In this document: piece by piece, positions 10,406 through 21,300 of the stretch
How positions within the stretch are numbered: position 1 is the stretch's first letter
Layout: every line of letters starts with the position of its first letter
NCBI RefSeq assembly: GCF_002775205.1
Contig: NC_036447.1
Location: forward strand, 23,542,501-23,606,500
Source of the DNA: Xiphophorus maculatus
Taxonomy: Eukaryota > Chordata > Actinopteri > Cyprinodontiformes > Poeciliidae
Reading direction: 5' to 3'
DNA length: 64,000 nucleotides
Position numbers and translations under genes: made by a program
Notes under the pieces: model-generated
The model's database searches: none
What the model saw: the letters and a program-made list of their open reading frames with translations, nothing else
What the model was told of the DNA's origin: nothing

Positions 10406-11429
10406 CCTGTAAAAGAAATACAGAGTTGCCACTAAACATGTTTTTGGACTTTGGAAACAAGCTTATACTTTGTTTTAACGGTAAAATAAGACAAATATGT
10501 ATTAATCAGGAAATGGATACGTGAAAATAGTTTCTTGCTAAAATGTGTCAATTTCTGCAGTCAGAGCATGAAGTTAGCAGCAGTGGTCCTTGGTGGGCCT
10601 TTCTACATCCAAACACAGAAACAGAAAAGTGTGTACCCTCTGAGAAAAAAACGGTAATAATTACTAATAACAAATAAGTTTGTTTTTTTTATTGTAGCAA
10701 CACTAAATGGAACTCAGAAATATTATGCAACTTTAATTTTGGACCCAAAAAATAAGCAGCTCAGCAACGCCACCCTAGGAATTTCACCCAGGGAACATTA
10801 CCTTCTTTTTAAGGCACACAGGTTCAAATATGCAGGTGTGTATGACATCTGAGACAGTTCACAAAGCAATTTATTAAATTCTATTTAAAATATTATTTTA
10901 AAAACAGTGCCCTATAAAAGAAAAGCAAATAAGAAAACAGAAGAGAAATCACAGTAGCTGAGGTAAAGGGACCAATAGCAAGGGCCGGCTTCCACCAAAC
11001 ACAGGAAACAAACAAACAAGAAAACCTTTAAAGCACCAGAAGCAGTGAGACAACCCAAGCACAGTAATCACGGCACACAGAAGAGGAAGACACCGTCAAC
11101 ACACCAGCACCAACACCGGACTTCAGCAAAGGAGGAGGAAGAGGAGGAGAAGAGCAGCGCAGTAACGTTCACTTTGCAACCTGTTGCTGATTCACAGCCA
11201 GAACCCACTGGGAGCGAGCCACACGGTCGGAGCACCAGGAGGACATGTCAGGATGAATGAGGCAGCTTCTTTTACACCACGCCCACTTTGTCCAGCCGGA
11301 ACTAATTTCACCTGGAAAATATTTGTATAGAAATGGGTACCTTTCTATACCTTTCTTATTTAATGGCAGAAAACATACATACATGAACCAATGCTGGTTT
11401 AGCCACATAGACCTGAGCAACTCTCACAC
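10406..11429. other. Spacer without recognised genes
   Basis: Mixed AT-rich sequence with a purine-rich (GAG/GAA) stretch at about 11128-11153. The 71- and 83-residue open frames here overlap on opposite strands and show no family motif. Confidence 0.5.
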
Positions 11430-11770
11430 ACACCTGTGGCGTGGCGAAGACCAACGTCTGCTTCGTCTTCATCTGGGGTGACTTGGCGGCCAGCTGGCCC
11501 TGTGGCCAGATGGACGCTATTTCTCGGGAACGGGAACAAAGCAGGAGGCGTCCCACCGAGCTGGTCTGCTCTCCTGGTTGAGAACGTGACTCACGACTGC
11601 AGACAGCTGGCTGGCACGACTCCTCAGAAACCTGCCAGCTGATCCCATCAGGGCCCCGCGGCCCCGCCTCGGCCCTGGCTCCAGCTGTCTCCTCGCCTCT
11701 CCGGCGGTCACCGTGAAGGCAGGAACAGCGGCTCGTCAACAGTGGGACGGAGCTCAGCGGGGACATGAGC
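11430..11770. other. GC-rich, high-complexity block of unknown nature
   Basis: Markedly richer in G+C than its AT-rich surroundings, with open frames on both strands (136 residues on the minus strand at 11766-11356, 68 on the plus). Neither shows a recognisable domain. It could be a decayed exon, a small CpG-rich regulatory block or a repeat fragment. Confidence 0.35.
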
Positions 11771-11897
11771 TTTGTTTATTAGTAAAAATGACTCCAACAT
11801 ATCTGAATATCTGGCAGTCTAAAGAAAAAAAAAGTTTAGTCACCAATGTGAAGTTCCCAAAATGTCTGGTGTGCAGTGAGGAAGTGCAACATTTTTA

Positions 11898-12105
11898 ACC
11901 AATTAATCTTTATTTGTATAGCAGTATTAAATACAATGGAGTGACTAAAGTGCTTCACGGGTAAAATAGGCAAAATAGTGAAATAACAGACATAAAAACA
12001 CAATACACAAAAAGAGTAACATAACCAGCCTAAGGCCAAGAAAAATGAATTCAATTCAAAATTCAAATTCACTTTATTGTAAATTTCCCCAATGTGGGAA
12101 AAAAA
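11898..12105. repeat. Fish LINE-tail-like interspersed repeats
   Basis: TTTATTTGTATAGCA followed by AAAGTGCTTCAC, then an AATTCAAATTCACTTTATTG motif and AATTTCCCCAATGTGGGA. These short modules recur as retroelement tails in fish DNA. The last one recurs at about 12212-12230. Confidence 0.5.
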
Positions 12106-12211
12106 TAACAGAGCAGTCCATAAAGCAGTCTTTTATTTTTATTTATTTTTTATTATTTCAATCTTATGTAGATGCATGTCCCCACATACCTTAACTTGCT
12201 GCCTGACACCT

Positions 12212-12385
12212 GAATTTCCCCAATGTGGGACATCCATCCATCCATCCATCCATCCATCCATCCATTTTCTAACACCCTTGTCCCTAGTGGGGTCAGGAGA
12301 GGTGCTGCTGTCCATCTCCATCTAACGTTTCGGGTGAGAGGCGGGGTCACCTGGACAGGTCGCCAGTCTGTCGCAGCAACGTGGG
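12212..12385. repeat. (CATC)n tetranucleotide repeat and adjoining dispersed repeat
   Basis: About eight CATC units (12230-12264) lead into CATTTTCTAACACCCTTGTC and later GAGAGGCGGGGTCACCTGGA with CAGGTCGCCAGTCTGTCGCA, wording I recognise as a common fish interspersed repeat. Confidence 0.6.
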
Positions 12386-13770
12386 ATAAAAAATTATATA
12401 TTCCTTCTATTCTATTCTTCGGCTTAAAATTGCATTAGGAATTTTTTCGAGAAAAAGTTGGAACATTTTTCTTACTCCTCCTTTATACTTTTTTCATTTT
12501 GTGCTTTGTAATAATTCTTCTGTCACTTCTTTATCTGACCAGTATTTATTTTTTTTAAGGAACCTTGATGGATCTATTATTGAATTATTCAGAGCACGAA
12601 AAGAGGCACCTACGTACCAATCAACCTGGCAGACAAGGCATTTTGAATCAGACTGTTTGTAACTGCAGTTACAGAGGCTAATTTGTAGAGACTAATTGGT
12701 AGTCTCTACAAATTATCAGTAGAGACTCATTATTTATCTGAATCTAAAATGCTAAAAACAGCTTATCATGTTTTGCAAGTATATTACAACATCATGAAGA
12801 AAAACAATCATCCTACTCCCTGCCTGAGTTGGAAATTTAAATTTCTTTTAAAGCCAAGAATACCTTAATGATCCGAGCTCAAGCTGAGAAGTAAAGGTTC
12901 TGCAGAAATAGAACTCAGAAATAAAATTGGGGGGAAATATCTTTTCTTGAAGAAGCTCCCCCCTGTGGTAACTATCCTTCACATGACAGGCTGAGTGCTG
13001 CTCTTTGTCAACCAACAGGAGGAAAACACATTTTTTGTTCACTTATCTCATGTTCACACTTTTTGACAGGCCGTTTTAATTCAGCTGCGTTTTCGTCAGA
13101 AGATTTCAAACTTTTCAAGCACTTTTAGCTCAAAAGGCGGTGGCTCTGGATAATTACACGTAGTTGTAAGAAGCAGATGTTTTGGGGTTTCTTGTGTTTA
13201 ACATCTAAATAAAGTCATAGTGAAGCAGGAGCACCAACTTTTGAGAGTTGAGGCAGAAAAATTACCTTTCAGAAGGGAGGCTGGGATTCCTATAGGAGGG
13301 TGTGAATATGTTTCAGGTGCAGAGACAAGATGGCTCCATCAGTCCATATTGTTCTGAACAGCGTCCTGATGATGTGTATTGATAATGAAGTGCATCAATG
13401 GAGTATCTGTTACTTATGTCATACTACATATGTTATGCTGTATATCACTGATGTATCTGTTTAGGGCAGGAAATAACTATGGGACTACATTTTATATTTT
13501 AAGGTATAACTAATATCCGAGGGTTAGAACATTTGTTTTCCTGCTTGGAATTGGCAAATGCTTGAACCTGGATCACCTGTCTTGATATTCCTAATAAAAG
13601 TTGAGAGAGGAATCAGCTGACTGGTGTCTTTTTAACCAGAAACAACATGTAAAGTTTAAGAATTTCTAAAAATACGACAGCTGGTACCTGCCTAATCCTG
13701 GCCACACAGTAAAAATTGGCAAAACATTTCTTACTTGTACTAAACAGCTGACTCAGCCTTAACTGATGGA
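12386..13770. other. Spacer with one strong hairpin
   Basis: No gene seen. It contains a perfect 15-bp stem: AATTTGTAGAGACTA (12680-12694) and its complement (12700-12714) around a 5-base loop. A partial third copy of the arm (AGTAGAGACT) follows at once. Confidence 0.55.
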
Positions 13771-13889
13771 TTATAGTCCATGATCTATAGTCCATGATCT
13801 ATAGATCTATGATCCTGGACTATAGATCCATGATCTATAGATCATGGATCTATAAAATATACTATAATCTATAGTATAGATTATAGTAT
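13771..13889. repeat. Cluster of long perfect palindromes rich in GATC/CTATAG
   Basis: Positions 13821-13854 are a perfect 34-bp palindrome centred on CTATAG. Positions 13859-13889 form a second one with 15-bp arms around a single G. Upstream, 13771-13820 holds scrambled copies of the same words (AGTCCATGATCTATAG). Likely a region that has expanded by slippage or template switching. Confidence 0.9.
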
Positions 13890-13904
13890 GATTATAGTGA
13901 GTAA

Positions 13905-14180
13905 TAAAAAGTCGCATTTACCGCCAGAAATAAGTGCAAATATTTCCAAATTAGCATCACAAACACTTTTTATTGCAAAAAATCACTAAAAGAATCACAA
14001 AATCCTGGAGGAACTGGAAAGATTATTAATGTTATTAAATTTTAAGAATTGATTGATATTTTAACAGTTTGAGAAAAGGTTTGATCAATACATTATGGTA
14101 CAACTGGCTCTTTAAGAGCATTCAAGATCTTGATTTGGCCCAAAATAAAAATGAGTTTGCCACCCCTGATCAAAAGGATA
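13905..14180 (-). mobile_element. hAT-like MITE, truncated copy in reverse orientation
   Basis: It reads as the reverse complement of the element at 17723-18298: TTTGATCAATACATT, then a TCTTTAAGAGCA block, TTGGGCC-type words and an end in GAGTTTGCCACCCCTG. The other terminus is not identifiable. Confidence 0.6.
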
Positions 14181-17100
14181 AAATATCTTGCCTGAATTAA
14201 CAAATAGAGCTGCTCAGTGCTGGAGTTTTTATTTTATTTTTTTTTATCAAAATACAATTTTGTTGCCATTCTGTTATTCCCTTCTCTAATGCCTGTAGGA
14301 AAACGAGTCAAAATATTATCAGAGAGAAATTAATTGGTTAATAACATAACACAGTGTGTATTAAAAAGAGAATAATACACACGCCGTCACAATTTCCTAA
14401 TCACTATTTGCAGCTCCAACAGAATTGTCCGATACATTTATGTGGGAAGCGAAACAAAATTCTTGAATAAAATTGACCTCATGAAAGTCGTGTCATTTTG
14501 TGTAACAAAAAAAACAAAAACAAATAATGAAGCAGAGGAAATACACCTGCTCTGATGGTACACACTTTGCAATTTTTTTTTAAAATACATCAGCTCAGCA
14601 GACGACTCTGTGATGATAGAGATGACGCTCGTCTGAGCATAATGACTAACTCTCCTTTTATTTATTTATTTATTTTTTTCCTGCCTCTCGTTTTCTAGGA
14701 CTAGCTGTAATACCAGAGCACGAGAGGGGATCGTTTCTACGTCAGAGGCAGCAGCAGTCGCAGCAACGCCCCCGCAACACATCTTACATTCAGGGAGGAC
14801 GACTCTGTGAATGAAAAAATAATCTTCCAGATAAATAAATTCTTGTGTTTGGATTTGCACTGAATACGCTCAAAACTTCACAACTGCTGCTATGTGAATG
14901 AGTGAGGAAAACTTCTGCGCGAAAACAGAAAAGCAGATGCTACTTCTGTAAATGTGTGTGTGTGCGTGTGTGATGTTGTGTTTTACATGTTCCTGGGAGA
15001 CTCAGACAGTCCTTTGTTCTTCCATCCGTTGCTCGTGTCTAATCATCTTGAAGCCGTGTCTTCCTTCTCTCAAACAACAACAACATGAGTAAAGCTGCCA
15101 CCAGTCCAATTAGATGTGAGACTGTGACAGTGTTAAGATCTGCTTCGCCTGACACTCACACCTTATCATGTCACTCACTAATGAGAACTCTCCAGGGTGA
15201 CTGCATCCATGATGATGAAGCAGTCACGTTTTTTTTCCCTCTCTCTCTTTCTCTCCTCCTCTTCGTGCGCTTTCATCTGCCTCTGATCTCCGCGGCTCCG
15301 CTCTCAGGCCGGCTCGATTCTCAAGATTCTCCTCGCCTTCCTGGCCGTGGTCAACAGGAAATTAGGAAAGGCTGAATCACGCTGGGAAGGCTGTCTCTGT
15401 CATCAATAAAACCTTTGTGATAAGGCTTAATGTATTTTCTAAGAAGTCCCTGCTGCTCCGTGTAAGATGGAGAGCCGTGAGACGGGACTTCTCCTTATCA
15501 GTTTGCTTTGTGCGTCTCGTCTTTTGATGTAAATCTGGCCTGCGCACTGCTTCGGAAACCGAATCTGAGATTCATGCTGAGTATGGACAGTTTTTCTAAA
15601 ATTTTCTTCAGCCTCCACATTTATTACCGCTTCTGATACTTCAGATTTTGATATCGAGTTGACACCACGCAAATGCAGGACCAGAATCACCGATATTGAT
15701 GTTGATACTGATATTGATACCAATGCGATACTTTTAATTGTCTAGGTTTGAAATATCATGAAACTTCAAAAGCTTTTCCTTTGAATGATTTTGTTAAAAC
15801 CTAGGACAGAATTTGAACATAGTTTATGCCTACAAAATACTTTAATAACATACTAACATAGTAATCAGAAACAATAGAAAATCAGAACAAATTCGCTTTT
15901 TCCCCCCTAAATAAACCGAGGTGCTTTGTGATCTTGATGGGGCTGTGGATCTCATCCTGTTACGTCAACCTTAATTTGGGACGGAAGCTCAGTCAGCTCC
16001 TTACCAGCATGCCTCCTTCTTGTCCTGCATGAAAACGTCAAACAGAAAAAGGGAAGGAAAAAGGGCCACAGCTTTGAGCAATTGCATGAGGTTTGCACGT
16101 GCGCGTTGAGCGGCGTTGACAAAAAGCGCGTGAGTCACAAAGTTAATTATATATATAAAAGGCTCTTCTCTGTGTGCTGCTTTTCATCCTGTTCCTGCGT
16201 TAATACCCGCAGGCTTCTGTTTCCATCTGTCTCCCCGTTACTTTGTTGCATGCTTTCATGCCCCGAGGATTGTGTCTCTGTCCTGATCGCTTTGTGCCTC
16301 CAGAACCTTTTTTTTTCTATTTTAATGTGCACCGACTTCTGAGTGAAGTATAAGACGTGACGTATCTCGACATTGGAGCACGTCAACCGTGCCACATAAG
16401 CAGGCCTGACACTTGATTGTCTATGGTACGGATACGTGTAGACGCGGCATGTCTTTGAAAGTTTAATTTTTGTTTTCTGAAACAGCAACAGAGATAAAAA
16501 ATAAAAAAAATTAGTAGACTGAATGTATTTCCTCTGTGGTCTTAAGAGAGTAACAGCGCCCCGCCTCTTTAAACACAAACACAAACAAAGAACACACTGT
16601 GTGACGTCGACATTCAGCTCTGAGGCAGTCCATCGCAGACGAGAGGGAAACAAATACAAGAAAAACGCCCCTGGAATGAAAACAAAACATTCAGAGCTCT
16701 GATGAGTTGCTGAACTTGTCGTTGTTCCTGTTGCATAAACCGAAACGCCTGCAGGCGGGTGCACCGTAATGATGTCAGCGGTGACTTTGCATCAGGCGAA
16801 CTGGGGCAGACAGTGAAGGCAGGGCCGCATCGGCTGGTCTGCGTGTGTTCATCGCACTCACTCCAAACCACCGACACCCGAGACGCCCCGCCATCGTGGG
16901 AACAGCTGGGATCGTGTGTTAAAATTTATGGAAGATATTTCGGAGATTATTTAGTCTTGTATGAGTTTTGGACGGTTTAGGTTCTTCTTTCACAAACTGG
17001 TCCATGTAAACCTGTGCAGGTTCTGCGGCGAGTTTCGTGTTGTTTGGAAATCCCTTCAGCCACTGGGACTTTTGGTAGTTCAGGCAGATAAAGGAATGTT

Positions 17101-17714
17101 GTATGATGTGTTGGAGTCAAACCTCTGCTCTGTTTGTTGTTTTTCTCACCTGCAACCAGCTAAGTACTATGGTATGCAGTTATGTAACTGAGGTATTGCT
17201 GTTGTGTTGTGGTGGGGCGAAGTAAATAAATATCTCTCCTTAGCAACTTTGTGTGATAGACATTATATTGAAGAAGTGTCAGGGTTTCACATTTTTAGCC
17301 AAAATCACTCTGTCATTTGAAAATATTTGATTTTGCCTTCCAATATCATCAGATTATACATATTGCTTATATACACACTGCAGTAACCAACTGCAACAAC
17401 AACAAAAACTTAAGTGTTTTTGGTTGAGTACACTCGGAATAAGACAAAATTAACTTACAATCAACTTTTCAGCAAAATAGAGGAGCTTGGTTAAAGTCAA
17501 AAGACCATTTTTAATGAAAAATTACTAGCTCCACTGGTAGATCATTCCACTTTTAACATGACATGTTTCCCATGTCAGACCTAGAGTATATGTCTGAAGA
17601 GCAGTTGGAAGTAGTTGAAAGTTTTTACTTTATGGTTTTGAACTCACTCTGAGCTTTAAGCTACTTTGATGCACTACAGTGGAAATTTGAGAAATATTGG
17701 GAGCCAATAAATCC
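14181..17714. other. Spacer with CpG-containing high-complexity blocks
   Basis: No supported gene. Blocks at about 14680-14800, 15080-15360 and 16080-16900 are richer in CpG and more complex than the rest. The longest open frame (205 residues, minus, 16764-16147) has no domain-like features and uneven composition. Candidate regulatory DNA only. Confidence 0.35.
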
Positions 17715-17722
17715 TGTTAGAT

Positions 17723-18298
17723 CGGGGGTGTCAAACTCAGTTTTATTTTGGGCCATACCAAAAACATGACTGCTCTTAAAGGGCCGGTTGTGTCAGAATG
17801 TATTGATGAAACCAATTAAACTGTTAAAATATTAATAAATAGATGTTTGTTTCATCATTCAGTAAGTCTTTCTTAAATTAAATAATATTAAATATCTTTT
17901 GATCAGTCCCTCCAGGATTTTGTGATTTTTTTTTTCTTTTTGCAATCAAAAGTGCCAGCTTTATGCTGCTAATTTAGAAATATTGGTAGGACATCTTTTT
18001 TGCGATATTTGTGCTAACAGATTATGTTAAATGTGACTTTTTGTTACCCTCCGTATCGATCACAGACTATAACTTGACATCAAGTAAGGCTAAGGCTGCA
18101 GTCACTTAAACCAACATTTTTGACCTTTTTTGAGAAAAAATTGCAGTAAGATCAGAAAAAAAAATGTGAGGATCTGGGGTTTTTTTTCTAAATTTAGTGA
18201 AAAACATGGAGTGACTTATTGATGTAATTTGGAGTGGGCCACATAAAAAGCAACGGCGGGCCATATCAGGCCCCCGGGCCTTGAGTTTGACACATACT
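17723..18298 (+). mobile_element. hAT-like non-autonomous element with 8-bp target duplication
   Basis: Flanked by identical TGTTAGAT copies (17715-17722 and 18299-18306). The termini share the inverted core TGTCAAACTCA (GGGGGTGTCAAACTCAG at the left, TTGAGTTTGACACA at the right). At 576 bp with no transposase frame it is a MITE. An 8-bp duplication is diagnostic of the hAT superfamily. A second, reversed copy lies at 13905-14180. Confidence 0.85.
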
Positions 18299-18306
18299 TG
18301 TTAGAT

Positions 18307-21300
18307 GTAATCTTAAAGGTGGACCATTGCCACCTGATACCATTGCTGAGATTTTTGTTTGAATATACAAACACCTGGACTAATACAGAGCAATGCTATA
18401 ACTTCTATTATTACTTAAGAAGCAAGAAGGAAAGTTTTTTTTAAAATTAAAAAGTTTTTAAAATGTAACCCACTGGAATAACTCTGTAAATCAGAGTTGC
18501 ATGTCTTCTGTATGAATCGTGGGTTTATCTTCATAGAAAGATGAAAATCATGGGCTCTTCTTTACTTGTAATCCTGACTCAGATCTGCGATATGTGGTTG
18601 CATTTTTCAGCCTACTGGGGAGGCCATCAAGCTTTCTCAAGTGCCATTTTGGATATACGTCATTAAAAAAAAGAAAGGCTTTTTGAAGTCTCTCAGTTTT
18701 TACATTAACAGAGAGGTAGATAATGCACTCACTCACATTAGCGAAGTAATGAAAAAAGACAAACACATGCTCAGTTTAAAGCGAATCCATCTCCACCACA
18801 GGTAGAGGTGGCAGTGTGATTAGTGGTATATGATTCACCCTCTCCTCTCCTGCTAAAGAGCTCTGCATATCTAAGTGCAGCCTCTTTGTGTCCAGCTCAC
18901 ATCACCAACTTATCGCGGCCTTACGCAATCCCACACCTCCATACGTTAGCGGGCTGCTCAAAATAACACTGCGCCCTTCCTCTCCCATCCAGCGACGCGA
19001 CGTTCCTTAAAGGCCGACGCCGCAGGGATTCGTGGGAGGATGAGAAGCAGTGGTGGCGATGACTCCGACCTGAACCGAGCGTCTACGAGGTGAGGCCCGG
19101 GATAACGCAATTGTTTCCCCTGCTGGAGAAAAGCGAATCCATGACTTCTGAACATCTGAAGTCCCTTCTTCATTACAGAGGCAGTATTATGTTGTTGTTT
19201 TTTTAACTTTATGTCATGTTATGTTATTCCCTCATCAAAAACATACCTGGAGTGTTGCCTTGATTATTTCATGCATTTTTGAGAAATCCTTTAATCTTCC
19301 TTGGCAACCAGTCAGCTGTGCAGAACGCCTGGTTGGACCTAACACCGCCTTCCAGCAACCCCACCCACGTCTCCCCAACTCAGCTCCTTCAGACACCACC
19401 AGGTGTTTGCTGCTTCAGACAATTAGCAAACACATGGTGGAACTGAGCATCTACTGAGCTCATTATATGGGCTACTGCTTAGCGCAACGTTTGGAAGAAT
19501 GTTGTTAAAGAGTTAATAGAGGCGGAGTTTAAGGAAGAGTAGGAGTTTCTTAAAGAGACAGAAGCCCAATTTCTAGGCGTTAAACTATGAGGTAAAATTT
19601 CTTTTAAGTCACATTTGATTTGCAGCATTTTTATAACAAGTGAAAGTAACATAGTTAATTGATTGTGCTGTAAAACGGCAATATGTGGCAGTAAGACAGA
19701 TAATACTGTTGGTCGACATATCTGTAAGTCTTTGACTGCAAAATTATTGGAATTACAGCGCCTTGGTTAAAATAAAAATATTTTAGTCTTCTTTCAACTC
19801 GTCCATACAGGCCAGATTTGTAAAATATGTGACATATAGTCACTCCAGATTTACAGCAGGTTTTGTATTTCTGCTGCACTCTTTCAATTTTCACGATTGG
19901 ATTAAGCAGTCCTCTGTGACGTATTTAAAACTTGAGTTTCTGTTTTATAACATAATCCAGTTGAATTTATAAGGAGAACTAAATTACACAGAGTGGTGGA
20001 TTTTTAATAATTAGGTTAGTTTTGAAGAAATTTGTTATACTGGACTTTACGTACAAACACACCTCACTTAAGATTTCTATTTGTAAAACAGCTTGAAAAT
20101 AATCACTTGTCATTTGTGTGGTATATACAGTCATGTTAAAAATTACACTGAAAAATTCATTTATTTTAGTAGCTCAATTCACTAAGTGAAATACATTTTA
20201 TAAAATAATTACACACAGACTGATGATTTTAAGCTATTATTTCTATTAATTATGATTAGTTTCCGCTTAAAGCTAATGAAAACAGGACATTTACGATTCA
20301 AATATTACATCACAGTCGGACCAATAAAAAAAACATTTTAAGGCAGAAATGTGGACTTTATTAAAAGTGTTTTCATTACCGGCTTAAAGATTATCTTCAA
20401 AAGCTGATACTGTAGATACATGAACATCTCAGTAAGTTGTAATATGTGCTCCAAAGAGGCTCATTTGTCAGATTCAGCATTTATTTTGAACATAACATAT
20501 GCAGGTATTAGACGTGTTTAGTATTAAAACACTTTTTTATTGGTTTGATTTAATATTCTAGTCTTGAATGTTGTTTCCATTAGCTCTAAGCAGAAAATCA
20601 TCATAAGTAACATGGATAAAAACACGAGTCTGTGTGTAAATATTCTGTATGGAGTGTTTTTACTCAGTGAACGGACTTACTGAAACAAACACATTTTTCA
20701 AAGATATTGTAATATATTGAGATTCAGCTGCAGCTCAAAAACTATTTTGAATGCAGAAAATTATCCTTCTTCAAGATAAACCCAAATATGCTAGAGTTGA
20801 TATTGGCAGGCCAAAACTTTAGGAAAGCCACAAAACAAAAATCAGCTCCAAAAGTCAAATTGATGGATCATTACGTAAAAGGATATAGCTTCAAAATAGT
20901 TATTAGAGATTGTAGTATCTCTCACATTTATACTTCAGTTAGCAAATAGGCTGCAGGAACTGAGATCTGACACACAGTTGACTTTAGTACTCTAATTACA
21001 GATCTGAAGTGATGCACTCAGAGCACTGATACATTAAGATCATCACATCACTAATGTCTGTAAATGTTAGGTATGAGGAAGTCTATTGTCTAAACTATAA
21101 AAAATGAAAATAATGAAATACTTTATTATGTATGAAAGAAAACCTTCAAAGACAGCGTGGAATTACTGCTTACACATTCTGACAGTGAAGAACAATCAGC
21201 CAGTGTTTGTTTCTATGATAACGGCATATTATGGTAATCACAAGAGAGCCCACTAAGAGATTGACTGACAGCTTTTAAAAAAAAAAAAACTGTTTACGGC

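Noticed and set aside
11160..11260. RSQWVLAV reading on the minus strand, reminiscent of the S1 DQWVLTA motif
   Set aside because: No following HC or other S1 landmark in any frame; likely coincidence.
11356..11766. 136-residue open frame on the minus strand in the GC-rich block
   Set aside because: Open reading is expected in GC-rich DNA; the residues show no family pattern and an equally open frame exists on the other strand.
16147..16764. 205-residue open frame on the minus strand
   Set aside because: No domain, signal or coding-like composition; it crosses low-complexity DNA and nothing supports splicing or a promoter.
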